Below are positions 18,401-26,732 of a stretch of 64,000 nt of DNA, one piece after another. Location: positions 215,582 to 279,581 of the forward strand of contig NZ_SDKK01000004.1 in assembly GCF_008107625.1 (NCBI RefSeq), given 5' to 3'. Position 1 is the first letter of the stretch; each line of letters starts with the position of its first letter. Made by a program: the position numbers and the translations under genes. The notes beneath the pieces are model-generated. The model saw nothing but the letters and a program-made list of their open reading frames with translations. It ran no database searches and was not told where the DNA came from. The stretch comes from Zoogloea oleivorans (GTDB lineage Bacteria; Pseudomonadota; Gammaproteobacteria; Burkholderiales; Rhodocyclaceae).

Positions 18401-20251
18401 TCGAGGATCTGAGCAATCCTGATCGGGCGAAAGCCCAAACTTGCAAAACACGCCTCCATGACAGGCCTTGCGCCCGCCATATCCTCAAGCCAGACTCGAA
18501 TAGATCGGTCACCGTATGTTGAGCTACCGCGTTCCGAGTGGCCAAGTATGCCATCGATGACTTCCGGGTCAATCAATGCAGTACGAAGCTTGCGGGCCAG
18601 ACGGTGGCGAAAGTGCCGGAGCGGTAAAGGCCAGGCGAATAGCCCTAAACTCGCGATCATCACCTCACTGAAAGAAGTCCACCGAAGGTTTCGCCCATCC
18701 AACTGGAGAGAAAAGAAGAGCGGCATCGTGCCTGACGAAGCTCTATTAGTGCTGTTCCTCATACGCAGCCCTAGTTCTGAATCACCACTGCGCTCGATCC
18801 ACGAAGCAAGTGAGCGGAGATAGGGAAGGTACTGCAAAGCTATAAAGTCAGACAGAGCTTTTGGTAATGGGACGAGACGACCAGACCGAGACAAGCCACT
18901 AAGCTTATCCGCGACAAAGACGAACCTCTCTTCAAAATCAAAATCGACCACTGACTCGAACGGTGCCCGAACTGGACGCGCGCCCGTAGCTGCTTGCAGA
19001 GCAACGAGTATGTAGCTCGTCAGGGCGTTGTGAAAATCGACGACACCGTTGTTGCGCTTACGACGAAGTGACGCTGCGGCCTGGCGAATTTCTACACGTA
19101 GAAGAGCCTCAATCGGATCAAGTCGACTCCCTAGGACGTTGGCTGTGAGAGCGTTGTGAAGACTTGGAGCCGGCAGCCCCGATGTAAGGAGTATGTTAGT
19201 AAGTTCTGCACCCGTCCAACTTGGGTACGCTGCTGCACCTGGCAGTCCCGTATTAGGGTGGCGCGCATAAAGCCGAGCGAGAACTGAGTCTCCGGTTGAT
19301 GAGTAAATTTGCCAGGGAAGAAGATTGGTGAGCATCCCAGCAGTCACCCGAGGCGCAACCATTTCCATGACGTCGCGGAAGCGACTAAGGAGTAGCTTTG
19401 GCGCGAAGAGATCACCAAGGACAGTCGGTGAAGATGAATTCGGCACGAGCCGTGCCCTGAAGACTTCTGCAACATCGGCCGGCAAAGGCAACTCGTAGGA
19501 GTTGCCCAGTGGTCTAATCCAACGGTCGTGGCGTTCCTCCGGACGCCATGCTCGGCTGGGGCGAACAGCTTGGCGCAGTATCATTTCTGGGGTGACCGAC
19601 CATTCATCCTCGGGAATGTGTGAGATTTTTATCGTGAGCGCACGAGCCAAAGAGCGGCCGGTCGCCATGGCGATCCACAGCACAGCCGCGAGCAACTGAT
19701 CCTCTACGTCATCGACTTTGAGGGCTTTTGCCATCCATGCGTTGATGTTTCGCAACTCGCTAGGCGTGATCCGCGACCATGTCCAAGGCAAGAACTGGTT
19801 TTCCTCGACGCTGTGCAGCAAAATCGACGAGGCGTACTTGATCTGGCCAGTGAGTGTGATGTCCTGAGGCACAGGGACACTCACAAGATAATCATCTCCC
19901 AAATCCCCGACCATCTCGATCTCGACAGGAGTCTCATCGTCGTCAGGCATGACCAGTGACACAGGCTCTGCGGCGTTCGGCAGCACCACTCTTATGTGCT
20001 TCGAGGCACCATTGAACAGCCGGCTGCGCGAACCGCTATCAACGGCACAGTCCTCGCGTAGAGCGACACTGCACAACGCCCTCAGAAAAGCTCGATTACT
20101 TGGCTCAAGCCCTCGCTGTGACTGGATGAGAGTCGTTGTACGCCTAGATACTTGAGCATCGAGCCCGAGAAAGCTTCTGGCTGTCAGCCTTAAGGCGGCC
20201 AGAGTGTCCAGCCAAGTGACCTTGCCGTCACCCGCTAGTCTCAACTTACTA
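15394..20251 (-). pseudogene. Giant double tyrosine-recombinase-domain protein, C-terminal part (split by IS)
   Basis: The roughly 1,615 codons downstream of the IS encode two tyrosine recombinase catalytic domains in one chain. The first (about residues 415-600 of this part) has TGARPV (Arg), a basic beta strand, LRHFRHRLARKL, and LGHSERGSSTYG with Tyr near 583. The first His of the usual HxxRH box is Arg. The second (about 1155-1360) is canonical: FGLRSGE, LKTKKTSRRLVPL, HLARHSAGN, YLGHAGAGTTQEYY with Tyr near 1348. Removing the IS and one TA restores an open frame with the 5' part at 21160-21712, so the intact gene coded for about 1,800 residues. A short product could start at 20265 inside the IS end. 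Ordinary recombinases have 300-400 residues. Function unknown; integration or defence is plausible. Confidence 0.8.
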
Positions 20252-20265
20252 GGGCCTGTTCTCAA

Positions 20266-20652
20266 TTACGCCAACCAGACGAAAGCACAAGCGAGATGAA
20301 CGAAGGACAGGAATGACTGTGCGAGTTTGTCGTAGCGCGTAGCGATACGTCTGAATTGCTTGATCCGACAGAAGAAGCGCTCGATCAGATTGCGGTCCTT
20401 GTAGATATGGCGATCGAAGGTACGCGGGTTGAGTCGGTTGGCGCGAGGTGGAATGACCGCCTGGCTGCCTTGCGCCGTGATGGTTTCGATAAAGGCATCC
20501 GAGTCGTAGCCCTTGTCGGCCACAATGAACTCGGCGGGCTGATCTTTGATGAGTGCGCCCGCTTGTCCGATATCGGAGATCTGACCTGCCGTGAGAATGA
20601 CTCGCACTGGATTGCCCAGGGAATCCACCGCCACATGCAACTTGGTGGTCAA
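20266..20652 (-). CDS. IS427-type transposase, orfB
   Basis: The 128-aa frame encodes the C-terminal half of the transposase: KLHVAVDSLGNPVRVILTAG, the second catalytic Asp in IVADKGYDSDAFI, and the Glu in the YKDRNLIERFFCRIKQFRR helix. It overlaps orfA by four bases and is probably expressed mainly as the frameshift fusion. All three catalytic acidic residues are present across the two frames, so the element may be active. Confidence 0.9.
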   Translation of the reverse strand: MTTKLHVAVDSLGNPVRVILTAGQISDIGQAGALIKDQPAEFIVADKGYDSDAFIETITAQGSQAVIPPRANRLNPRTFDRHIYKDRNLIERFFCRIKQFRRIATRYDKLAQSFLSFVHLACAFVWLA

Positions 20653-21017
20653 TCCACCCCGCGAGCGGCCGATTTGCGGGTCGCCCGCTTTTTTTGGGCG
20701 CCGGCAGCGTGTTGGTGGGCGCGCACGATCGTCGAGTCGAGGAACAGATATTCCATGTCGGCCTCGCTACGCAGCGCTGTGGCAACCCGCTCCCACACCC
20801 CTTTCTCGCGCCAGCGCGAGAAGCGAACGAAGGTCCGGTGCCAATGCCCCAGTTCCTCCGGGAGATCGCGCCACGGACTGCCCGTGCGCATGATCCACAG
20901 CACCGCTTCGACGAAGCGCCGATTGTCCTTGGCCGTAACACCACGGTCGGTCGCCTTGCCGGGCAAGAGTTGTTCAATGCGCGCCCACTGGTCGTCGCGC
21001 AGCATCTTCCGATCCAT
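20649..21017 (-). CDS. IS427-type transposase, orfA
   Basis: The 122-aa product is the N-terminal half of the DDE transposase: an N-terminal DUF4096-like region (LRDDQWARIEQLLPG, RRFVEAVLWIMRTGSPWRDLP) and the first catalytic Asp in FLDSTIVRAHQHAAGA. An A7 run (T7 on + at 20689-20695) lies just before its end. Slippage by -1 there would join it to orfB, which lies in the -1 frame. That is the known way IS427-group elements make the full transposase; I infer it from the frame relation and the A7 run. Confidence 0.9.
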   Translation of the reverse strand: MDRKMLRDDQWARIEQLLPGKATDRGVTAKDNRRFVEAVLWIMRTGSPWRDLPEELGHWHRTFVRFSRWREKGVWERVATALRSEADMEYLFLDSTIVRAHQHAAGAQKKRATRKSAARGVD

Positions 21018-21159
21018 CCTGAGCTCAGCCGAAAAATCAGGATATAAGCAGATTCAGACCGCTGTGAACAGCCCCCTTGCTATGTCATTGACCGTAAACA
21101 ACTTTTTTGACACGGCTTCCATTTGGCATGCCGATGATTCAGCAATTGAGAACAGGCCC

Positions 21160-21712
21160 TAGCGACTTCTCGTAAGGCGGTGTCGAGGAGAATGCCTTGT
21201 TCAGCTCGCTCAACGGAGTGCACCAACGTCCAGAGTCGCAACCGGTCATAGTCTGCTCTTCCTGCAAGGTCGCCGGAGGCGTGAGGGTTGCGTGTCGCCA
21301 GCAGGGCAAATAGGTAGAGGTACTCGAGATCGCCAGCGAAGCGTGTACGGGCCGCTTGCGCATCCGGAAGTGGTCGATATAACTTCAGGACTTGTTCACC
21401 AAGCATCTTGAGCTTAGCTGCGATCTGATAAACAACATCAGCTGCAGCGCTCTCCACGGCCCAAAGCTCAAGCTCATCAAGTACGTTAGGCCGATTGAGG
21501 AAGTGCAGGATCGATCCGATCGCGCCCGGCCGCACGACGGCTCCAGTTGCATCAAAGAGGAGCAACAGGGGAGCAAGCAGCTCCACTTCCTGTGCCCATG
21601 CGCATAGACGCTTCCATTCGTCGGGCAGGTGAGCAGGGGTCGTAAGGATGCGTGGCGAAGCCGGGGCAAGTGGATCGACTTGATCGGGATGTAGCGGCCT
21701 TGAGAGGGGCAT
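21160..21712 (-). pseudogene. Giant double tyrosine-recombinase protein, N-terminal part
   Basis: About 185 residues from the ATG at 21712 (or 196 from 21745) up to the IS junction. The stretch is helical, with no catalytic motif, for example EWKRLCAWAQEVELLAPLLL and RFAGDLEYLYLFALLATRNP. Reading LREVA across the restored TA continues as SKLRLAGDGKVTW in the downstream part without any shift. The separation is therefore due only to the IS insertion at 20252-21159. As it stands the fragment ends with some 20 residues encoded by IS sequence. Confidence 0.75.
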
Positions 21713-21838
21713 GGCAGAGGGGGCTGTTTGCAGGCGACCCGGCACAGCCTATCAGACAAGCCACAAATATGCAGGTTTAAGACCCAATATCTCAACTCCT
21801 GTACATACTACATGCACACAGTTGGCGTACCCTCCGAA

Positions 21839-21871
21839 GGGTCACTGGTTCGACTCCAGTCGGGCGCGCCA
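21839..21871 (+). other. tRNA-Arg 3' end fragment: attachment site of an integrated element
   Basis: The stretch reads as the variable loop, complete T arm (CTGGTTCGACTCCAG) and acceptor 3' strand CGGGCGC-G-CCA of a tRNA whose 5' strand would be GCGCCCG, as in many tRNA-Arg. Upstream there is no D arm or 5' acceptor strand, so it is not a gene. A tRNA 3' end followed by a repressor, an excisionase-like gene and a tyrosine integrase is the classic att end of a genomic island. The intact tRNA should be at the other end, outside this window. Confidence 0.75.
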
Positions 21872-21880
21872 ACAAATCAA

Positions 21881-21912
21881 TGGGTTAGATCAGTCGATCT
21901 AACCCATTTTTG
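21881..21912 (+). terminator. Rho-independent terminator after the tRNA fragment
   Basis: An 11-base perfect stem, TGGGTTAGATC and GATCTAACCCA, with a four-base loop (21881-21906) is followed by a T-rich tract. It is probably the original tRNA gene terminator carried with the att site. It also shields the integrated element from outside transcription. Confidence 0.8.
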
Positions 21913-22050
21913 TTTTTGGCCCATCCTTGGCCCAAATTTAGCCCGCCTCTGGCCCACGGTTTTTTAGCCCCGCTTGGCAAAGGGACGGTTTGCCCCCTGC
22001 TTCCCTGGCCCACGATTCCGTGGGATTCGGACCGTTCGGCCCTCGCGTTA

Positions 22051-22299
22051 CTACTCTTTCTCGCCAGCAGGCTTACATTCGTTCGGTAGGTGCTCGGCGA
22101 ACTGTTCGAGCCGACAACCGAAGTAATCACAAAGACGATCAAGATTGTCCGTCACGGTACTGTAGCCGGGATGGTTTGCGATCTTGGAGAGCGTCATCCG
22201 GTTGATCCCCGTCTGCGCGGCGACCTCCGTCATCGTGATCACGCGGCGTTCGCGAAACTCTTTCTCTGCAATGAGCTCCTTGAGCCTGAACCTGATCAT
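22051..22299 (-). CDS. XRE-family repressor of the integration module
   Basis: The 82-aa product is little more than a Cro/CI-type helix-turn-helix: MTEVAAQTGINRMTLSKIAN is the recognition segment, followed by VTDNLDRLCDYFGCRLEQF, the usual end of small XRE regulators. I prefer the ATG at 22299 (MIRFRLKELI) over 22308. It is divergent from the excisionase-integrase pair. A repeated motif in the shared region overlaps the best promoter for that pair, so it most likely represses excision. Confidence 0.88.
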   Translation of the reverse strand: MIRFRLKELIAEKEFRERRVITMTEVAAQTGINRMTLSKIANHPGYSTVTDNLDRLCDYFGCRLEQFAEHLPNECKPAGEKE

Positions 22300-22327
22300 G
22301 ACTTGCACCTGAGTGTGTTTAGTAGCG

Positions 22328-22390
22328 GGTGATTAAAAATATTATCGCCTGAGGTTGACATTGCGCATAGAGGTGATTAAATTTGTTATC
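22328..22390 (+). promoter_or_regulatory. Xis-int promoter with two putative operators
   Basis: Two direct copies of GGTGATTAAAnnTnTTATC lie at 22328-22346 and 22372-22390. Between and over them is a promoter: TTGACA at 22355-22360, a 17-base spacer and TAAATT at 22378-22383. The second copy covers the -10, which is what an autoregulated XRE repressor site would look like. The assignment to the neighbouring repressor is inference. Confidence 0.6.
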
Positions 22391-22442
22391 AGGCGATCAC
22401 CAATAGCGACCGTCGATCCGATTAATAATCACGGAGAGCATC

Positions 22443-22679
22443 GTGGAACTGACTTACCTCACCACCGACGAATTGTCGGAACGCATTAAGTACGACCCCC
22501 GGACGATTCGCGAGCGTCTGAAGGACAGCGTTCTGATCGAAGGTACGCACTACATCCGCCCTTTCGGCGGCCGGAAGATTTTGTACATCTGGGAGCACAT
22601 CAAGCGCGACATGGGTTTGAGGTCTGCAGATACCAGCTTTGCCATTCCTATGGCGAACGGGGGGGTCTGCCATGGGTAG
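22443..22679 (+). CDS. Excisionase-like DNA-binding protein
   Basis: A 78-aa protein with an AlpA/excisionase-type winged helix: YLTTDELSERIKYDPRTIRERLKDSV, then a strand and wing (HYIRPFGGRKILYIWEHI). Its stop overlaps the integrase start (ATGGGTAG), so it is the directionality factor of the integrase by position and fold. Upstream is GGAGAG before the ATG. The last 20 residues look unstructured. Confidence 0.8.
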   Translation: MELTYLTTDELSERIKYDPRTIRERLKDSVLIEGTHYIRPFGGRKILYIWEHIKRDMGLRSADTSFAIPMANGGVCHG

Positions 22680-23901
22680 CATCCGCAAGCACAGTCAGAC
22701 CGGTGCATTGTTCTTCGATTTTCGGTACGACGCCGTCCGCTGCCGCGAATACACGACGCTGCCGGACACGGCAGCAAATAAGAAGAAGATGGAGAAAGTG
22801 CTGACGATGATTGAAGCGGACATCGCCGCAGGCACCTTCGATTACCGGCGTTACTTCCCCGCCAGCAAGAACGCCGCCCGCTTCGATGTAGCCCCGACCG
22901 TAGCAGTCTCGATCTCGGTTGCAGCTCCCAGTGTCCAGCCGACGCCCCTCTTCAAGGACTTCGCGGAAACCTGGTACCTGGAGAAGGAAGTGGAGTGGCG
23001 CAAATCCCACCGGATCACCATCCGTCGGGAACTCGACAGCCTGATCTCCCGCTTTGGGGAGCAGGCGGTCGGCCAGATCACCAAGGCTGACGTACTTGCC
23101 TACCGCGCCGAACTCGGCAAAGTAACCGCGCGGGGCAAGGAAACAAAGTTGTCTGCTGCACGGATCAACAAGATGCTGAACCCGCTTAGGCAAATCCTCA
23201 ACGAAGCGGCCGACCGCTTTAATTTTCACACGCCTTACCAGAACATCAAACAGCTTCGTATCAAGCGCACGGACGTCTATCCGTTTTCCCTCGACGAGGT
23301 GAAGTCGATTCTCGGGACGGTGAGGGAGGATTTCCGCAACTACTTCACCGTGCGCTTCTTCACCGGCCTGCGTACCGGCGAGGCGGATGGACTCAAGTGG
23401 AAGTACGTGGATTTCGAGCGCCGGCTGATTCTGGTGCGGGAAACCATCGTTCTGGGCGACGAGGAGTACACGAAGACCGACGGCTCTCAGCGCGACATCC
23501 AGATGAGCCAGCTGGTTTTCGAGGCCCTCAAGAAGCAGTTCGAGGCCACCGGCAAGATCTCGGAGTTCGTCTTCTGTAACCGTCTGGGCAAGCCCCTCGA
23601 CCACAAGAACGTGACGAACCGGGTCTGGTATCCGCTACTGCGGCATCTGGGCCTAGCCAAGCGGCGGCCCTACCAGTGCCGGCACACCGCCGCGACGCTG
23701 TGGCTGGCGGCCGGGGAGGCACCGGAGTGGATCGCCCGCCAACTGGGGCACACGACGACCGAGATGCTGTTCCGGGTCTATTCGCGCTACGTCCCCAACC
23801 TGACGCGCAAGGACGGTTCGGCCTTCGAGCGTCTGATCACCCAGTCCATCGCCAGCGAGCCCCTGCCGATGAAGAACGTAGAGGAGAAATACGATGCCTG
23901 A
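22672..23901 (+). CDS. int: Tyrosine-type site-specific integrase
   Basis: The 409-aa product has an N-terminal arm-binding region (SIRKHSQTGALFFDFRY), a SAM-like core-binding domain (about 95-195) and a catalytic domain. The catalytic domain shows Arg in FFTGLRTGEADGL, YQCRHTAAT (second Arg-His of the box; the first His is Tyr), RQLGHTTTEM and the nucleophile in RVYSRYVPN. I start at ATG 22672, inside the stop of the excisionase gene, rather than the in-frame start at 22639. It lies next to a tRNA-Arg 3' end, its probable attachment site. Its end overlaps the next gene by eight bases. Confidence 0.94.
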   Translation: MGSIRKHSQTGALFFDFRYDAVRCREYTTLPDTAANKKKMEKVLTMIEADIAAGTFDYRRYFPASKNAARFDVAPTVAVSISVAAPSVQPTPLFKDFAETWYLEKEVEWRKSHRITIRRELDSLISRFGEQAVGQITKADVLAYRAELGKVTARGKETKLSAARINKMLNPLRQILNEAADRFNFHTPYQNIKQLRIKRTDVYPFSLDEVKSILGTVREDFRNYFTVRFFTGLRTGEADGLKWKYVDFERRLILVRETIVLGDEEYTKTDGSQRDIQMSQLVFEALKKQFEATGKISEFVFCNRLGKPLDHKNVTNRVWYPLLRHLGLAKRRPYQCRHTAATLWLAAGEAPEWIARQLGHTTTEMLFRVYSRYVPNLTRKDGSAFERLITQSIASEPLPMKNVEEKYDA

Positions 23902-24865
23902 TTCCAAACTCACTTTTGAGGCAAATCGTCTGCCGGGTGCGGATCAGGTGGTGGACCGACTCCCCTCGGTGTTTCGTCTGCAGTCGATCGCCCGCTTTCC
24001 CTTCGATGAACGGCACACGCTGTGTCAGGCCGCCCTGTTCCATGAGCAGGCCAGCCTCAAGGTGGAATGGCTGTGCCGTCAGCCCGACAATCGGCTGACC
24101 GTGGGTGCCCTGGTGGCAATCCGCTGGCTGGGCCGTCCCGTGTCCACGATGGGCGCCGTTCGGATCTCCCGCCTGGTGAAGCTGGAGCGACCGGAGGCCA
24201 GCCTGGACCCCTTCACGACCGTCCTGCACAGCTGGGTCAAGGATCGGGCCCTGGTGGCACGGGCCACTCAACTCTGGGAGGAATTGGGACGGCCCCTTCA
24301 ACACCTCTTCAATGCGGTGTTCTGGGATCACCATCGGTTCGAGCGCTATCTGGACGGACCGAGTTCGCTTGCCGGCCATCACAACGGGCGCAATGGCAAT
24401 TTCCGGCACGCGGTCGAAGTTGCCGAGCGCGCCCGGGCCCTCGCCAGCCATCATCCGGAGGCACATCTTCCCGTCCTGATCGCCAGCAGCCTGCTGCACG
24501 ATGCCGGCAAGGCCGAGGAGTACCGCTTCAACGGTCGATTCCGCTGTTTCGAGATGACCGAGCGCGGCGCCCTCCTGGGCCACAAGCACACGGTGCTCGA
24601 GTGGATCGCGGCCGCCCGTGCCCAGCATCGGGTGATCCTGCCCGAAGCCCACTACCTGGCACTGCTTCACGCCATCACTGCCGCCAAGGGGGCGCCGGAC
24701 TGGCTTGGCTTGCGGGAGCCGCTCAGCCTCGATGCCCACATCCTGTCGATGGTCGACCGCCTGTCCGGTCAGGCGGATCTGGTCGCCCGGAACGCCCCCG
24801 TGCGAGGTGGATTCGGTGCCTACCACCGGCATCTGCGCGGACGACCCTACGTGCTCAGGGAATGA
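23894..24865 (+). CDS. HD-domain protein, YhaM-like 3'-5' exonuclease
   Basis: The 323-aa product has an N-terminal OB-like region (about 1-130) and an HD phosphohydrolase domain with HHNGRNGNFRHAVEVAERA, then LIASSLLHDAGKAEEYRF (His-Asp near residue 201), and further His and Asp residues in LLGHKHTV and LDAHILSMVDRLSG. This order matches YhaM/CbfA-type exoribonucleases and related proteins in integrative elements. The ATG overlaps the integrase end (ATGCCTGA), so it is co-transcribed with int. Its job in the element is not known; RNA or single-strand DNA processing is inferred. Confidence 0.78.
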   Translation: MPDSKLTFEANRLPGADQVVDRLPSVFRLQSIARFPFDERHTLCQAALFHEQASLKVEWLCRQPDNRLTVGALVAIRWLGRPVSTMGAVRISRLVKLERPEASLDPFTTVLHSWVKDRALVARATQLWEELGRPLQHLFNAVFWDHHRFERYLDGPSSLAGHHNGRNGNFRHAVEVAERARALASHHPEAHLPVLIASSLLHDAGKAEEYRFNGRFRCFEMTERGALLGHKHTVLEWIAAARAQHRVILPEAHYLALLHAITAAKGAPDWLGLREPLSLDAHILSMVDRLSGQADLVARNAPVRGGFGAYHRHLRGRPYVLRE

Positions 24866-24998
24866 GGTCTGTGCGAGCAGGATCCGCTGCACGGTAGCGG
24901 ATCACAGCGTGCACTTAGGTAATTGGGACATTTCGCTATGCTGTTACTGACAGCGGACGCCCCGTCATTCCTACTCTCGCTATTGCTTGGAGATTCTC

Positions 24999-25568
24999 AT
25001 GAATCAACATGAAGGCAGCGCTCGTCCTGCAAACCGGCCACAGCGTGGCACCCGCATCACTCGTACGCTTGATCTCGCCAATCCGCGCCTGATCGGGGTC
25101 TGGAAATGGAACTTCGGAGAGGTCAGCCGCCGCCTCTACGAGATTTGCGTCTTCGCCCCCACTGTCCTGCGCGAAGCCTATCCCCTGGATGAGTTGCAGC
25201 ATCTGAAGGCTTACATCGAGCAGCAGGCACTCAAGGTGGAGAACATGATCGACTGGACCCGGTCGCAGTTCGATGCGACCGGCCTGCAGGAAGGCGAGCC
25301 TGGCTGGATGGAAGCGTTGAGTGCCGACATCCGGACACCTCTGGCAGGCGCTTACGCGGACCTTTTTGTCCGCGCAGATCTCGCCATCCGCCTGCTGGAC
25401 GCCCTCTGGGTCCAGCAGGCGCTAACCGACGCGGGCCACGAAGAAAGAACAACGGCCATGCGTCGGGCTCCACTCAAGATCCTGGGCGAAACCAGAAAGG
25501 CACATGCGCGGTGCCAGAACAGCATTCAGGCGTTGTATCGCCAGCGGGAGTCGTCTGGCCTGCTTTGA
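24999..25568 (+). CDS. Integrative-element accessory protein, unknown function
   Basis: A 189-aa soluble protein starting at ATG 24999 with GGAG seven bases upstream. The middle reads RLIGVWKWNFGEVSRRLYEI and the rest is helical (HLKAYIEQQALKVENMIDW, LFVRADLAIRLLDALWVQQA). It faintly recalls the AcaB/DUF1845-type proteins of integrating conjugative elements, but I cannot confirm that. It sits downstream of the integrase and HD genes and converges with an XRE gene. No catalytic motif is visible. Confidence 0.6.
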   Translation: MNQHEGSARPANRPQRGTRITRTLDLANPRLIGVWKWNFGEVSRRLYEICVFAPTVLREAYPLDELQHLKAYIEQQALKVENMIDWTRSQFDATGLQEGEPGWMEALSADIRTPLAGAYADLFVRADLAIRLLDALWVQQALTDAGHEERTTAMRRAPLKILGETRKAHARCQNSIQALYRQRESSGLL

Positions 25569-25585
25569 CCGCTTGGAAGCCAGGC

Positions 25586-25891
25586 TCATCCTGATTGGAA
25601 CTGAATGATCAACTGGCGGAGTTGATCCCGGGAGTGACCTCCCAGTATCCGGATCAGCTCCGCCAGATCGTCATTCGGCTCATACAGGTAAGAGACGGGG
25701 ACATTCAGTTCTGCAGCAAGGCGCTGGGCCGTCTGCAAGTCCGGTAAATGTTTGCCGCGCTCGTATTGGTTGATCCGCGCGCTGGCAACGAACTGGTCAA
25801 TGCCGGCCAGGATGCCGAGCTGCTTCTGCGATACGCCTTTCGCCTCGCGGGCTGTCCTTAGCCGCCTGGCAAATGCTGACTTCTCTTCCAT
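25586..25891 (-). CDS. XRE-family transcriptional regulator
   Basis: A 101-aa Cro/CI-type protein: FARRLRTAREAKGVSQKQLG leads into the helix-turn-helix (LAGIDQFVASARINQYERGK), then LNVPVSYLYEPNDD and a short C-terminal helix. It is divergent from the lipoprotein gene at 26057. Two matching palindromes lie just upstream of its start, so it probably controls itself and the lipoprotein/membrane protein pair. Confidence 0.88.
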   Translation of the reverse strand: MEEKSAFARRLRTAREAKGVSQKQLGILAGIDQFVASARINQYERGKHLPDLQTAQRLAAELNVPVSYLYEPNDDLAELIRILGGHSRDQLRQLIIQFQSG

Positions 25892-25913
25892 CCTAGCCCC
25901 CTACTGACGAGGA

Positions 25914-25962
25914 CTAAGAGACTCTTAGGAACTACACTTATGGCATACTAAGGAATACTTAG
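25914..25962. promoter_or_regulatory. Paired CTAAG-N5-CTTAG operators
   Basis: A perfect palindrome CTAAGAGACTCTTAG at 25914-25928 and a second copy CTAAGGAATACTTAG at 25948-25962 share CTAAG-N5-CTTAG with centres 34 bases apart, between the divergent XRE and lipoprotein genes. The arrangement fits binding of two dimers of the adjacent regulator. Confidence 0.6.
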
Positions 25963-26056
25963 CTTTTAGATCATCAGACCACGGCATTGAGGGCCGCTAC
26001 GGTTCTTCACCTGCCACGAAGACATTCGTTTAGCCAATTCAAATAAGGATAAAACC

Positions 26057-26710
26057 ATGTACAAGAAAGCCATTTCACTGGCGCTCGGCATCACGCTGAC
26101 CGGCTGTGCCTCGATGAAGCCCACCTATCACACCGAATCCACCTTCGTCATTTACGACGTCAAACCCGCCACGATTGATCGGAATCAGTTGCTGAAGGCG
26201 GTGCTGGATGCCGTGCAGAAGAGCGCCAGCAAGCTGCGGGTGAACCGGGATATTCCCCCTGCAGAGCTTCCTGCCACCCCTGGTCGCTTTGAACTTCAGG
26301 ATCCGTTTGCCAACTCGAAAATGGGGGCGCTACTGGCCTCTCAGGCCCAAAATATTCGCGTGCCTGTCTGCAAGAACGCCCTGATGACCGTTTCAACGGA
26401 CAACACCAGCATGGCCCAGTATGGCGAACAGACGACACTGTTCCTGTGCGTTCTCCCCTACAAGGAGGGCTACCAGATCGACATCTATTCGACCTTCATC
26501 CGGGAAAATGGCGGCATGACACCGCAAGGCATCAGTTCAGCGATCGGACGCTCGCTTATTGGCGATTCGAGCCAGTTCATCCCCCGGACCATGAATGCTG
26601 TCCGGACTGCCGCCGAATCGGTTGGGGCGAAGGTGACCGTGGTCGACAGTTACATCCCGGAGGACTTCAAGGGGTCATTCGTGAATCAAACCGAGAGCGC
26701 CGGCAAGTAA
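26057..26710 (+). CDS. Predicted outer- or inner-membrane lipoprotein
   Basis: The 217-aa product has a lipoprotein signal peptide (MYKKAISLALGITLTGCAS) with lipobox LTGC and lipidated Cys17. The mature part has a beta-rich look (TFVIYDVKPATIDRNQL, ALMTVSTDNTSMAQYGEQTT, GYQIDIYSTFIRENGG) resembling host-range or stress lipoproteins, but no family is recognised. The +2 residue is Ala, which by the Lol rule suggests the outer membrane. It has an AAGGATAAAA upstream and is followed after 22 bases by a membrane protein gene, probably in one operon. Confidence 0.8.
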   Translation: MYKKAISLALGITLTGCASMKPTYHTESTFVIYDVKPATIDRNQLLKAVLDAVQKSASKLRVNRDIPPAELPATPGRFELQDPFANSKMGALLASQAQNIRVPVCKNALMTVSTDNTSMAQYGEQTTLFLCVLPYKEGYQIDIYSTFIRENGGMTPQGISSAIGRSLIGDSSQFIPRTMNAVRTAAESVGAKVTVVDSYIPEDFKGSFVNQTESAGK

Positions 26711-26732
26711 GCCCAGAAAGGAGGAAAACAAA

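Larger units (their letters stand above)
20252..21159 (-). mobile_element. IS5-family (IS427-type) insertion sequence
   Basis: A complete 908-base element with perfect 16-base terminal inverted repeats, GGGCCTGTTCTCAATT at 20252-20267 and its complement at 21144-21159, flanked by a TA target duplication (20250-20251 and 21160-21161). It carries two overlapping transposase frames on the minus strand. It interrupts the giant recombinase gene. The intact ends and the open host frame on both sides show that the insertion is recent. Confidence 0.93.

Noticed and set aside
20249..20977. 242-codon open frame on the minus strand in the IS
   Set aside because: It is in neither of the two transposase frames; orfA and orfB carry the catalytic residues and are joined by a -1 shift.
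21783..21871. Complete tRNA gene
   Set aside because: Only the T arm and acceptor 3' strand fit; no D arm or 5' acceptor strand exists upstream, so it is an att fragment.
22648..23604. 318-codon open frame on the minus strand over the integrase
   Set aside because: The plus-strand integrase has all catalytic motifs; the antisense frame has none.
23837..24892. 351-codon open frame on the minus strand over the HD-domain gene
   Set aside because: Antisense shadow; the HD motifs are on the plus strand and the gene is coupled to int.
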